A DNA stretch of 44,056 nucleotides from assembly GCA_948623715.1 (NCBI GenBank), contig CAPHDI010000009.1, forward strand, positions 1 through 44,056. Reading direction: 5' to 3'. A program made the position numbers and the translations under genes. The stretch is from an uncultured Candidatus Saccharibacteria bacterium (GTDB taxonomy: Bacteria; Patescibacteriota; Saccharimonadia; Saccharimonadales; Saccharimonadaceae). Shown here in pieces: positions 15,303-24,180 of this stretch (the stretch's first letter is position 1; every line of letters begins with the position of its first letter). The notes under the pieces were generated by a model, which worked only from the letters and a program-made list of their open reading frames with translations, was not told where the DNA came from and ran no database searches.

Positions 15303-16310
15303 ATGGTAGCGAAAATGATGCATCAGACTAAGGTGATGATACTTTTGTCGTTGAATGCAGTGGCGATTATCATCGTAGGAATTATGATATTCTCGGCGAT
15401 TAATCTGAATGGGGGGATTGAGCTGCAGGTCGTGAGTGCGAGGTCGGATGTGGTGGCGGGCGATCTTGAAGAATTAAGCTTGGTGGCGCCAGGTGTGGAG
15501 GAGCTGAAGCCGCCGATGGTGTCGGTGAACGTGGGCGGTCAGACGACGACTTTCCCGAGCGGTGAAGCGCCAGTGACGAATGGTGGGAGCTATACACCAA
15601 GTGGGAGTGCTGGAATTGGAGGTGGCGCAGTGCCGTCGGGCCAACTTTGGAATGAGACGAACATTACGATGTATCAGACGGCGGATTACGATATCTGTGT
15701 AGGGGCGGGATTGAGTAATCTAGGAGATATGTATTGGCAGTCGGATAATCCAGCGGTGATTTCGAAGTTTTATAACACTTCACGGACGTGGCTTGGCTAT
15801 ACGCCGGATCGATGCCGTTATCCGGTGATTGTGGGCACGGGGACGACGACGATTACGGCGGGAACTTATGATGGTAAGTATTACGATAAAATTACGGTGA
15901 CGGTGATTGCGCCGCCGGTCGAGCAGTGGAAACGAGATGTGCTGGCTTTAGTGAATCAGGAGCGAGCAAATAATGGTCTTGCGGCGCTGAGTTGGGGCGG
16001 GGCATGTCAGACGGCGGCGGACGTACGGGTACAAGAGCAGATGGTGAGCTACTCGCATACGCGACCAGATGGAAGCTCTTGGTCGACTGCATGTCCAGAA
16101 ATCGCAGAGACTGGTGGTAAAATTGGTGAGAATCTCGCCGTAGACAATGCAGCGGTGTCGCCGGAGACGGTAGTGGCGACATGGATGGGGTCGCCAGAGC
16201 ACCGGAAGAATATTCTTGATCCAGAGTTTAAATACCTAACGGTAGGTTTTATCTTCGATCCGAATTCACAGCATAAGACGTATTGGTCGCAGATCTTTTC
16301 GACCAATTAG
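15303..16310 (+). CDS. Secreted CAP (SCP/PR-1) domain protein
   Basis: 335 residues. An N-terminal hydrophobic segment (about 11-31, VMILLSLNAVAIIIVGIMIF) serves as export signal or anchor. Low-complexity Gly/Ser/Thr residues (about 75-110) lead to a beta-rich Ig-like part (about 115-205, ending KITVTVIAPP). The CAP domain is at 208-335: LVNQERANNGLAALSW, SHTRPDGSSW, IGENLA, WMGSPEHRKNILDP and YWSQIF. The conserved His/Glu residues of bacterial CAP proteins are present. Its role is extracellular but unknown. Its stop codon overlaps that of the convergent hydrolase by 4 bp. GAGGAAA lies upstream of ATG 15303; a second ATG four codons on is possible. Confidence 0.88.
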   Translation: MVAKMMHQTKVMILLSLNAVAIIIVGIMIFSAINLNGGIELQVVSARSDVVAGDLEELSLVAPGVEELKPPMVSVNVGGQTTTFPSGEAPVTNGGSYTPSGSAGIGGGAVPSGQLWNETNITMYQTADYDICVGAGLSNLGDMYWQSDNPAVISKFYNTSRTWLGYTPDRCRYPVIVGTGTTTITAGTYDGKYYDKITVTVIAPPVEQWKRDVLALVNQERANNGLAALSWGGACQTAADVRVQEQMVSYSHTRPDGSSWSTACPEIAETGGKIGENLAVDNAAVSPETVVATWMGSPEHRKNILDPEFKYLTVGFIFDPNSQHKTYWSQIFSTN

Positions 16311-17332
16311 TTGAGGCGGAGGGAGTGGAGGGTGATAAACTCCTCAAGGATGGTGCCGAGGCGGGTGATTTTCTGCTCGGTAGATAGGTTACTGGTGATG
16401 ACGACCATCGTATAAGTACGATTAAAATCAGGAAAATCGACGATAGCTGCATCGGCGTAGGTGTGCCACTTGTTATCATCCCATTCCCAGCCGACTTTAT
16501 TATAAACGTCAGCATTATTAGAAAAGCCGGCAGGAAGACCTTGGCGCCAATCGTAGATCTTGTCGCCTTCGCCGAGTGCAGGAGGTTGGTTAAGCATAGA
16601 ATCGGCGATTTGCGCCCATAAGTCGGGAGTGAGTTCCTTGTGCAGCCAATAAGTCTGAAGAATCTTCGTGAGGTCTGAAGCACTAGAGCGCAGGCCGTAA
16701 TCATAAGTATGAGATAAGTCGAGCGTAGAAATAAGTTCTTGCACGCGAGCGCGACGAGTGGAATCGGCGAACATTTTGTCGGCGCAGCCATTGTATGATT
16801 CGCGAATCATGAGGTCGAGACAGGCGGAGAGAGTAAGATTTCCCTTTGTGGCGGTGCGAGTATAGTAATCATCGGCATCGGCAAGGCCTTGAGCGATTTG
16901 GAGATAACCGTCGTAAACGAAGAGTAATTTATAGAGTGAGGCGACATCGAAAACTTCATCGGCGTGATATTCGGCGGCTATGCGATAGTTGTCGAGATCG
17001 TAAATCATAAGACCGACCTTTTCGGTATTGTCGAGGGCAGCGAGCCATTGATCGACAATGGGCTGAAGGTTAATAAAATCAGGAATGTTTTCGCGGTAAT
17101 CTTCGTCGGAAGAATTGGAGCTATCTTCAGGGGGATTCGAATCTTCGGAGGGTGGTGTAGTTGGTTCTGTGGTAGAAAGATTGTCGTCGGGAGTATCGGT
17201 GAGGTTGGGGTGGCTATTGCGACGAAGCTTCAGTACGCTACTAATGACAATCGCAAGAATGCAGAGTGAAATAACAATAATAGTGAAAATAAGTTCAATA
17301 ATACGGCGACGGTCAGTAGGACGAGAAGACAT
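16307..17332 (-). CDS. Membrane-anchored class A beta-lactamase-like serine hydrolase
   Basis: 341 residues. A membrane segment at about 11-33 and a Pro/Ser/Thr/Glu-rich linker to about 80 precede the hydrolase domain. Motifs in order are SLYK (Ser132, Lys135), SYN (Ser179, Asn181) and KVG (Lys279) in place of the usual KTG or KSG. The fold is that of class A beta-lactamases and D,D-peptidase-like proteins, placed outside the membrane. The third motif is altered, so the true substrate may be peptidoglycan-related and not a beta-lactam. Its start lies 2 bp after the stop of the upstream capA-like gene, so the two are coupled. Confidence 0.8.
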   Translation of the reverse strand: MSSRPTDRRRIIELIFTIIVISLCILAIVISSVLKLRRNSHPNLTDTPDDNLSTTEPTTPPSEDSNPPEDSSNSSDEDYRENIPDFINLQPIVDQWLAALDNTEKVGLMIYDLDNYRIAAEYHADEVFDVASLYKLLFVYDGYLQIAQGLADADDYYTRTATKGNLTLSACLDLMIRESYNGCADKMFADSTRRARVQELISTLDLSHTYDYGLRSSASDLTKILQTYWLHKELTPDLWAQIADSMLNQPPALGEGDKIYDWRQGLPAGFSNNADVYNKVGWEWDDNKWHTYADAAIVDFPDFNRTYTMVVITSNLSTEQKITRLGTILEEFITLHSLRLN

Positions 17333-17334
17333 GG

Positions 17335-18882
17335 TTAATCTTCGGCGGGCGCAGGACGAGCGTTTAGTAGGCGGGCGAGAAACTTTTCAGCGTTAATCGT
17401 GGACATAAGTTCAGTCTGGAGATTGCCGTCGTAAACGGTCGGGACGATGCGGGTCTGAATTAAATTTCCCTGCCAGAAATAATGAATAAGGATGAGGCTG
17501 CGAGTAGTGCCAGGCCAGGCGCTTTGATCGAAGAAAAGATTGCCGAGACCGTAATAAATAGTGCCGCCATGGTATTGCTCAAAGGTCTGAGGTTGATGTG
17601 CAGCGGTACCGACGACGATGTCAGCGCCCATGTCGATGAGGCTGCGGAAAAGTCCGACTTGATCGCCAGCAGAAGAAGTAGCGGCATCACAGGTGGTATT
17701 TTCATTGATGTCGACATATTCGTTGCACTCGTAGTATTGGACGTCGACAATGACGAAGTCGCCGCGAGCTTTGGCGTCGGCGATGTCTTGGCGGGCTTTT
17801 TCTTCGGTGTAGAAATTTGCGCCGGGAGTTTCGTCGAGAGTATATCCGCCAGTAGACAAGTTGTAGCCGAGCAAGGTGATATTAGTATCTTTCGCGTCAA
17901 TAGTGAGCGGAATGGCAGCGGCACTGGCGGAAACTCCGCCGCCAAAAGTCCGCATGCCGAGATCATGATACTGTTCGATAGTGGCGATGGCGTCGGCGTC
18001 GCCGCAATCTTGGTTGTGATTCCCCGTCAGCTCAACGATATCAAGACCGATAGCGGTAAGCGCATCAATCATGATCGGAGCAGAGCAGATGTTGGAGCCA
18101 TTAGCGAAATTAGAAAAAGAGGATTCGTTGCTAGTATGGGTGAAATCGAAGCTACTGAGGAAGGGGGCGATTTTTTCAGCAAAATAAGTTGCATCGCCGA
18201 TTTGATTAAGCTTCGTATTCATGCGGCGAGAAAGAGCGGTGACGCCAGTCTGAGCGAGGGTGAGGAGAGTATCTTTGGTCGGGAAAGCGGCGATTTTTGG
18301 TCGGAGCTGGTCAGTGATTTTATCGACATCATGAATATCGGTGCCAGAGATTTCGAGATATTGGAAGAAGGCGCCATTAGTTAGATCGTCGAGATAATAT
18401 TTCGCGTCGAGGATATTTTCGGAATTTTCAGAGAGGGCAAGTAATTTATGCTCAGGAGTGAGATTCCAGACGGAAATGAGGTTGCCGGACTTTGCGGCGG
18501 CGGGAGTGATGGTGAGGGTAGGGTCGTCAAAAGTGGTGACTGGAAGTAGAATATCATAAAGAATGAATCGAGTCTCAGTGGTGACATCGTCTTTTGTCGT
18601 GGAAGATGAGAGGTTGGTAAGTGAAGTTGTGGATTCAAGGGCATTGATCGTGACGTTTTCGGCGAGATTAAGATGGTTAATGTCTTCAAGATTATTGTTA
18701 ACGAAATCCTGATTCGCCTCGGTCATGGAGTCGGCAAAGATAAGCTGACCAGGCTCATGAAAGACGCCGGTTTTCATGATAAGCTGCACGCCGAAAAAGA
18801 TTGCGAGTACGATAACTGTAAAAGTGATGACGATTGCTTCAAGTTTATTTTTTTGTTTGGTAGTAAGTTGTTCCTCCGTCAT
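17335..18882 (-). CDS. CapA-family metallophosphatase-like protein
   Basis: 515 residues with an N-terminal membrane segment (about 12-35). The C-terminal half has the CapA/PgsA pattern: ELTGNHNQDCG, a GMRTFGGG segment, VDVQYYECNEY, then GADIVVGTAAHQPQ and IYYGLGNLFFDQS. In this family the domain is linked to poly-gamma-glutamate or other capsule work and is extracytoplasmic. The remaining pgs/cap synthase genes are not seen here. A TGC-TATAAT box at 18889-18897 ends 7 nt before the ATG, so the mRNA is probably leaderless. It is the first gene of a two-gene unit with the serine hydrolase. Confidence 0.85.
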   Translation of the reverse strand: MTEEQLTTKQKNKLEAIVITFTVIVLAIFFGVQLIMKTGVFHEPGQLIFADSMTEANQDFVNNNLEDINHLNLAENVTINALESTTSLTNLSSSTTKDDVTTETRFILYDILLPVTTFDDPTLTITPAAAKSGNLISVWNLTPEHKLLALSENSENILDAKYYLDDLTNGAFFQYLEISGTDIHDVDKITDQLRPKIAAFPTKDTLLTLAQTGVTALSRRMNTKLNQIGDATYFAEKIAPFLSSFDFTHTSNESSFSNFANGSNICSAPIMIDALTAIGLDIVELTGNHNQDCGDADAIATIEQYHDLGMRTFGGGVSASAAAIPLTIDAKDTNITLLGYNLSTGGYTLDETPGANFYTEEKARQDIADAKARGDFVIVDVQYYECNEYVDINENTTCDAATSSAGDQVGLFRSLIDMGADIVVGTAAHQPQTFEQYHGGTIYYGLGNLFFDQSAWPGTTRSLILIHYFWQGNLIQTRIVPTVYDGNLQTELMSTINAEKFLARLLNARPAPAED

Positions 18883-18888
18883 GAGTTT

Positions 18889-18897
18889 ATTATAGCA
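18889..18897 (-). promoter_or_regulatory. Extended -10 box giving a leaderless capA-like mRNA
   Basis: TGC-TATAAT on the minus strand, last base 18889, start codon at 18882 (7 nt). Confidence 0.6.
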
Positions 18898-18970
18898 TGG
18901 TTTTGTGGTTTATTTTTGAGAAAATATGGTAAAATAAGCTTAAGTTAATTTAAAAATAAAAAGTAAAAAC

Positions 18971-19927
18971 ATGTTTCTAAATATATTATTATTAATTGTG
19001 GGGTTTGTGCTGTTGATTAAGGGGGCGGATGTATTTGTAGACGGCGCATCAAATACGGCGCAAAATTTCAAAGTATCGAAAATGCTAATTGGGCTGACGA
19101 TCATCGCATTCGGGACGAGCGCGCCGGAGCTGGCAGTGTCGATTTCGGCGTTGGCGTCGGGCAGTACGGATATGGTATTGGGAAATGTAATCGGGAGTTG
19201 TATTCTAAACATCCTGTTGATTCTGGGGGCGGCGGCGGTGATTCGGCCGATAAAGATAAAAGCAAATACGGTACGAAAAGAGTTGCCGCTCTGTATGTTA
19301 CTGTCGACATTGTTGGCGGTATTGTTTTTAGACGTGGCGCTAATGAGTGGAACGGAAAACGTGTTTTCGCGATCAGATGCGATTGTGGTTTTATTGTTTT
19401 TCTTAGTGTTTCTGTATTACTTAATTACGTTGGCGCGACATAATAAAGAAAATAAAGTCAAGGAAGAAAAACCAGAGATGAAGTTGGGCAAATCACTGCT
19501 CTTCGTGTTGCTGGGGTTGGCGGGAATTATTATCGGAAGCGAGATGGTGGTGCAGAATTGTACGGCGATCGCGACGGCGATCGGCTGGAGCGAGAGGTTG
19601 ATTTCGTTGACGGTAATTGCATTCGGGACTTCTCTGCCGGAATTGGTAACAACGGTAGTGGCGGCGCGAAGGGGTGAACAGGATCTCGTGGTCGGTAACA
19701 TTATCGGAAGTAATATCTTTAATATCTGCATCGTGCTTGGAGTGCCAGTGGCTTTATTCGGGTCAGTGTCGCCGGAAAGTTTTCAGATGATTGATATCAT
19801 TATGCTGGTGGCGTCGGCGGTATTATTGTTTATTTTCGCGACGACGCGAAAGAAAATCACGCGGGCGGAAGGAATTGCGATGTTGGTGACTTTTGTGGCG
19901 TATTATGGAATAGTAATACTGAGTTAG
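18971..19927 (+). CDS. Na+/Ca2+ exchanger, CaCA family (YrbG-like)
   Basis: 318 residues and about ten membrane segments. Two inverted alpha-repeats carry the family signatures: IIAFGTSAPELAVSISA followed by VLGNVIGSCILNILL in the first half, and VIAFGTSLPELVTTVVA followed by VVGNIIGSNIFNICI in the second. The protein exchanges calcium for sodium (or potassium-coupled) across the cytoplasmic membrane. A TAAAAT box with upstream TG at 18930-18935 leaves a leader of about 29 nt, and no Shine-Dalgarno is visible before the ATG. It is divergent from the capA-like gene and convergent with a sortase gene. Confidence 0.9.
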   Translation: MFLNILLLIVGFVLLIKGADVFVDGASNTAQNFKVSKMLIGLTIIAFGTSAPELAVSISALASGSTDMVLGNVIGSCILNILLILGAAAVIRPIKIKANTVRKELPLCMLLSTLLAVLFLDVALMSGTENVFSRSDAIVVLLFFLVFLYYLITLARHNKENKVKEEKPEMKLGKSLLFVLLGLAGIIIGSEMVVQNCTAIATAIGWSERLISLTVIAFGTSLPELVTTVVAARRGEQDLVVGNIIGSNIFNICIVLGVPVALFGSVSPESFQMIDIIMLVASAVLLFIFATTRKKITRAEGIAMLVTFVAYYGIVILS

Positions 19928-19942
19928 AGTTAGGCCGGGGGC

Positions 19943-20506
19943 TTAGTCAGACGAGGCGTCACTGACGTATTTCGCGGTAATAATGAGACGGTGAGTGGCG
20001 TCACGCTCAGGAAGAGGTTCGCCGGCGCAGGTCATGAGAATAATAGTATCTTCGGATTCGGCTTGGAGGATTTCGGTCATGCCGATGTCGGCTTTCTGAA
20101 GAGTTTTGAGTTCGACGATGCGGTAGATTTTGTTGGAATAAGTTAAAGTATCGTCAACGTGGACCTGATCAAGTTTCTTAAAGACAGTGGAGGAATGGCC
20201 GATGATAAAGGTTTTATTTTCGGACTGAGAATAGGCGCCAGCGAGAGTGTCGGGAGCGTAAAGCTGCTGATTAGTAATGACGAGCGGTGCGACAGGCGTT
20301 TTTAGGCTGATGCTATTGATTTCGAGGGTCGGATAGCTGGCAGCTTCGGCGGGAATGGAAGGCTGGAGACCGATAAAAAGATAAATCGGAAGCATAAGTG
20401 ATAAGAAAGAAAGCAGGAAGAACTTAATCTCGCGGTTAGACCAGTTGAAAGGATTGAGATCGTGCCAAGACCAGCAACTTTTCAAGCGTCGAAAAACACT
20501 TTTCAT
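19943..20506 (-). CDS. Sortase-family transpeptidase
   Basis: 187 residues. An N-terminal membrane segment at about 29-48 is followed by the sortase beta-barrel, with His104 in IIGHSS, Cys160 in ILMTCAGE and Arg173 in THRLII: the complete catalytic triad. Sortases cleave a C-terminal sorting signal and join proteins to the cell envelope or to each other. The class cannot be fixed with certainty. GGAGGT lies 9 nt before the ATG, and a TGC-TATAAT box lies about 30 nt further up. Confidence 0.88.
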   Translation of the reverse strand: MKSVFRRLKSCWSWHDLNPFNWSNREIKFFLLSFLSLMLPIYLFIGLQPSIPAEAASYPTLEINSISLKTPVAPLVITNQQLYAPDTLAGAYSQSENKTFIIGHSSTVFKKLDQVHVDDTLTYSNKIYRIVELKTLQKADIGMTEILQAESEDTIILMTCAGEPLPERDATHRLIITAKYVSDASSD

Positions 20507-20567
20507 ATATACATTACCTCCGTGTATGTATATATTATAGCATAAGGAGACTAAAATAGCGTAAAAA

Positions 20568-21326
20568 CTATGAGATTTCTAGCTTTCTTTTTGTTTTTTT
20601 GCTGGTGTTCTTCTTAGCTTTCTTGGCGATGCGTTTGACTTCGCGGTCGGCTTTCTTCGCGGCAGCGGCGAGCTGGCGGTCGGTTTTCTTAGTGGATTTC
20701 TTTGTGGCTTTGGTGATTTTTGCTGGTTTTGCCGCTTTGGTGGTTTTCGCAGTTTTTGCGGGGAGGGATTTCTTGGTAGTTTTCTGCGCGGTAGCGGATT
20801 TCGCGGTCTTTTTCTGGCCAGTGAGCTTGAGCTTGACGCCGAGTTTACGCTTTTGCTTCCCCTGTTTGGCAGCGAGGCGGACTTCGCTCTGGAGAGTAGG
20901 CTCGGCGGCGGTATTGTCGACAGAAATAGCAGCAGCGGCGCCTTCGACCTGGAGAGGTTGGTGCTCTTTCGGCTCAGCAGGGAGATCACGGGGCTTGAGA
21001 AAGATCTTCACGGTAGTGCCGAAACCGATGCGAGAAGTGACGTCGATATAACGATTGCTAAGGAGAGCACAGGCGGCGTGGGAAAGAGTGGTGGCGCTAT
21101 CGGTAATCGTGATAGCGTCCTTCGAGACGCCGATAGTGACCTCGCCTTTGTCGCTACGCTTCAGGGTAGAGCTAAGATTCTCATCAAGATACTTTTTCAC
21201 GCGGTCGGGGTCGGAGATTTCCTTGGTCGGGTCAGAAAAGTCGAGATTGAGGACGATGCCGTCTTTCTCGGCGAGGGGGAGGTATTTATTGTAGATCTCA
21301 CTAATAATTAAAGATAAGCGATACAT
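20568..21326 (-). CDS. Degenerate histidine-kinase ATPase domain with histone-H1-like tail
   Basis: 252 residues. Residues 1-112 follow a HATPase_c domain: a helix with DPDRVKKYLDENLSS, strands GEVTIGVS and AITITDS, and the closing TSRIGFGTTVKIFL typical of the G2 region and last strand. The G1 box (normally DxGxG) is replaced by TDSATTLS, so ATP binding is doubtful. From about 150 the protein is almost only Lys, Ala and Thr in short repeats (KKTAKSATAQKTTKKS), like histone H1 or bacterial AlgP-like tails that bind DNA. No kinase core, HisKA or receiver is present. A TATAAT box with upstream TG (21333-21341) lies 7 nt from the ATG, so the mRNA is probably leaderless. Confidence 0.6.
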   Translation of the reverse strand: MYRLSLIISEIYNKYLPLAEKDGIVLNLDFSDPTKEISDPDRVKKYLDENLSSTLKRSDKGEVTIGVSKDAITITDSATTLSHAACALLSNRYIDVTSRIGFGTTVKIFLKPRDLPAEPKEHQPLQVEGAAAAISVDNTAAEPTLQSEVRLAAKQGKQKRKLGVKLKLTGQKKTAKSATAQKTTKKSLPAKTAKTTKAAKPAKITKATKKSTKKTDRQLAAAAKKADREVKRIAKKAKKNTSKKTKRKLEIS

Positions 21327-21332
21327 ATTATG

Positions 21333-21341
21333 ATTATAACA
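21333..21341 (-). promoter_or_regulatory. Extended -10 box giving a leaderless mRNA for the ATPase-like gene
   Basis: TGT-TATAAT on the minus strand, last base 21333, start codon at 21326 (7 nt). Confidence 0.6.
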
Positions 21342-21415
21342 TACTTTTTGCGGAAAATGTTGTGCTGGAGGTGATTTTAATGGTTTTGTGGGAGGTAGAG
21401 GAATGGGGGTTGACG

Positions 21416-21452
21416 AAAAATAAAGATAGTGCCGGAGGGTGGCACTATCTTT
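21416..21452 (-). terminator. Intrinsic terminator of surface gene C
   Basis: AAAGATAGTGCC paired with GGCACTATCTTT (21422-21452), followed on the minus strand by ATTTTT. Confidence 0.9.
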
Positions 21453-21471
21453 GAGGATTTAGAAAATGAGG

Positions 21472-23236
21472 TTAACGGGCGATGCAGCGAATGGAGTTGC
21501 CGATGTACCTATCGTCGCCGTAGGCGGGATTGGCGCCGCTGCTAGTAAAGAAGAGGCTGGACGCGCGACCACTATTGCTGGCAGTACTAGACCAATAATC
21601 GCCACCGAGGCTGCTGTAATTAAGGCCGGGATCAATAATGACGCCGGCGGCGGGGAAGAAAGCTCCGCCAGAAGCAGTATTTGCACCGCCGAACCAACGA
21701 CCATTTACACCGCCATTAGCACCCCAAGTTGCTGTAGTCCATTTATTGTAGAGTGCTTGGAATTCCCCGCTGTTTCCGCCAGTCGGGAGGCGCCAACCTT
21801 TCGGGCAAATACTACTACTAGCGTTACCACTACTTAAGGTATTACCGCTACTGTCCTTACAACTCCCTGCAGTTGCAGCGCACCAAGTATAGTAATAGCC
21901 GTAAGAACCTTGATATGAACCGCCATTATTGAAAATCTTTACCGGTTTTTTTGCGAAGAGAATTGCATCCTGATCAGTTGACCAGGTACCATTGCTAGTT
22001 TCCATCGGAGTCGATACGGTAGTTGTCGGCCAGTTACTTGATACGTCGGAATTAGCTGATGTTAAAGTATTCGGCTGACTGATATCGAGCTTGAGGTTTG
22101 ATGTCATCCAGCAATGGCCGTCGCTGAGCCTTGCTACAGTGTAGGAAGTATTGCCACGAGAATCGGTCATCGAGCGAGAGGTGCCAACTTTTACGGCAGC
22201 ACAGATTGCCGGAGTCATGGCTTGCATAGAGCTAGTCGAGAAGGAAGTGCTGGCGCCATCCCCAAACGGCGTAAAGTGTGAGATTTGGGTTTGCAGCGGT
22301 GAGTGTAACATTTTTGCCGGAATCATAAGCTATTTCGGGGTAATAGGCGCTAGCGGTAGTTGCCCAGCCGAGGAAGGTACGTCCAGAAAGGGTTGGCTTT
22401 GTACTGGAGACGGTAAAAGCCTTAGTACTATCGGCAGCCTTTACGCTTTCTGCTGCTGGGGCGCCAGAGCCGCCGTTGGCGTTATACGAGATAGTATAGG
22501 TTGTCAGCGGGGTGGCAACCATGGAAAGCTGGACTGAAGTAGCATAGTGCCCGGTCGGAGCATCACTTCCGAACTTCGCTGCGAAGACAATCTTGCTGGT
22601 CTTATTCACGCTAGAAGCAGTAGTTTTCGGGACGACAGAGGCACTGCCAGACGCTGGCATACTGTTATAAATAAGAGTAGACATCTGCGTTTCGGTCATA
22701 GTCGTAGCAATATCGACCCAAGAATAGCCCCAAGTATTGCCTTCCATGCTTGCAACTGCTTTTCCGCCAGCTCCACCGAGAGTCTTACCACCACTACTAG
22801 GAGCAGATTGCCCAGAAGCATAGCTAATATTGATAGCATAGTCAGATATATCACTAGCGCTATAGGTTACATCTGTGCTAACATAAGCTGTACTGCCGGG
22901 CGTGGTAGTATTAGATATATTAGCGGATGGATTATTATTTGCGAGAGTTAGCGTAGCGGTGCTGGCGAGAGGCATAATGTCGGAATCGGTGTTTTCTTCG
23001 TTTGTCTCGGCGTAAGTTTTATTGCTAGGATTTATGATAAATAAGTTGCTAAGTAACAAAAGCAGGGCCGTTGCACAAAAAGTTGGAATACTATAATATA
23101 AATACCGAAAAGCCTTTGGGAGTTGATGTGAAGAAAACTTATGTTTATGTATTCTAGAATGAAGTAATAATATAGGAATACTATGTATCTTTTCTTCATA
23201 CAAAAACTTTAACTTTGATATTATTCTTAGGTGCAT
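21472..23236 (-). pseudogene. Surface protein paralogue C, frame broken at a G4 run
   Basis: Two overlapping frames join into one protein like surface protein B. The first (23236 to about 22263) holds the basic N-terminus with HSIPIL, the hydrophobic segment (YYSIPTFCATALLLLL), the shared Ser/Thr domain and the InlB-type repeat (YNANGGSG, LGWATT, LTLYAVW). The second (to 21472) holds the FISUMP-like domain (DGHCWMTSNLK, CPKGWRLPT, GGDYWSST, NSIRCIAR). The frames meet at a run of four G (minus strand; 22260-22263). Removing one G gives YAVWDGASTS and restores a protein of about 587 residues collinear with protein B. It may be a sequencing error, a true mutation or slippage. The SD is AAAGGAGGG; the leader is of the repeated type. 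Apart from the shift nothing is decayed. Confidence 0.82.
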
Positions 23237-23530
23237 GTGGCCCTCCTTTTGGTTTAGATAGGAATCCCTATGTGATGCCGTATTTACCTATCTATGAAAG
23301 TTGGTAGCCAGATGCAAAATGTATACCAACAAAAACGACACCACAAGGGGTGTTCAGACAAATAGTTTACAATCGTAACAGCGAGGTCACAATCAGCACT
23401 TTTCGTCACCTTATGGTGTCGTTACTAATGCTGAAAATTTCTCGCATGATACGCAAAATTACGCTGTATAAACGATTTAACTAATTGTCTGAACATCTCT
23501 AATTATATAGGAAGATAAGTGGTTTGGCAA
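23237..23530 (-). promoter_or_regulatory. Promoter and structured attenuator-like leader of surface gene C (copy 3 of 5)
   Basis: Promoter TTGCCA (23525-23530), 17 bp, TATAAT (23502-23507). P1 pairs 23479-23494 with 23352-23367 (16 positions, one mismatch), starting 7 nt after the -10 box. P2 pairs 23472-23477 and 23462-23467 with 23371-23376 and 23378-23383. The loop segment 23409-23421 pairs with 23336-23348 over 13 bp with one G-U. The alternative hairpin is 23338-23342/23349-23353; U5 is at 23331-23335. Two more stems follow before the Shine-Dalgarno (GTTGGTA/TACCAAC, 23300-23330; TAGATAGG/CCTATCTA, about 23265-23294). Confidence 0.7.
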
Positions 23531-23574
23531 GAAAATAAGTTATAAAACTTATTGTAAAAGTTATAGATAGACGA

Positions 23575-24180
23575 TTATAGCTTCGTGCGGTTTTCGAGAG
23601 CGGCGGAGAGAGTGATCTGATCAGCGTAGGATAAGTCGACGCCGAGCGGAAGGCCGCGGGCGAGGCGGGTAACTTTTACGCTGGGATATTTCTCGGAGAG
23701 CATTTTTTGTAAAAGTAAGGCGGTTGATTCCCCCTCGACGCTAGGGTTGGTAGCGACGATAACTTCTTTGACATTATCTTTCTCGATGCGATCGAGGAGC
23801 TCGCGGATGTGGAGCTGGTCGGTGGTGATGCCGTCGATCGGAGAGATGGCTCCGCCAAGGACATGATAAGTACCGGAGAATTGCTTTGTCTGCTCGATGG
23901 CGTAGATATCGAGCGGCTCTTCGACGACTAGAATAGTAGACTTGTCACGTTCGGGGTCGCTATAGAACTCAGAAACTTCTTCATCGACATCAATGAGGGC
24001 GAAAGTAACTGGGCAATTCTTCACGCTATCGTGTAGGGTGCTGAGGGTAACGGCAATATCTTCGCTGAGGCGAGGATTGCTTTTGAAAAGATAATAAGCA
24101 TAGCGCTCGGCGGTGCGGGGGCCGACGCCGGGAAGATGGCCGAGGGCTTCGATGGTTTCACTTAGGGCTTTCGGTAACAT
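23575..24180 (-). CDS. recR: Recombination mediator RecR, zinc finger degenerate
   Basis: 201 residues from ATG 24180, which gives the family's usual MLPKALSE start; an ATG three codons upstream (24189) is possible. The N-terminal HhH region has HLPGVGPRTAERYAYYLF. The Toprim domain has ILVVEEPLDIYAIE, YHVLGGAISPIDGI and TNPSVEGESTALLL. RecR normally carries a four-cysteine zinc finger between these; here only the first region keeps one Cys (KNCPVTF) and the rest reads DEEVSEFYSDPERD. RecR loads RecA at gaps with RecO/RecF. It is the last gene of the minus-strand block after the ribosomal cluster, separated by a strong terminator. A TATAAT at 24188-24193 lies 8 nt from the start, so it may be leaderless. 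Confidence 0.93.
   Translation of the reverse strand: MLPKALSETIEALGHLPGVGPRTAERYAYYLFKSNPRLSEDIAVTLSTLHDSVKNCPVTFALIDVDEEVSEFYSDPERDKSTILVVEEPLDIYAIEQTKQFSGTYHVLGGAISPIDGITTDQLHIRELLDRIEKDNVKEVIVATNPSVEGESTALLLQKMLSEKYPSVKVTRLARGLPLGVDLSYADQITLSAALENRTKL

Noticed and set aside
23237..23530. CRISPR array or tandem repeats in the AT-rich leaders
   Set aside because: Only inverted, not regularly spaced direct repeats; no cas genes in the window.
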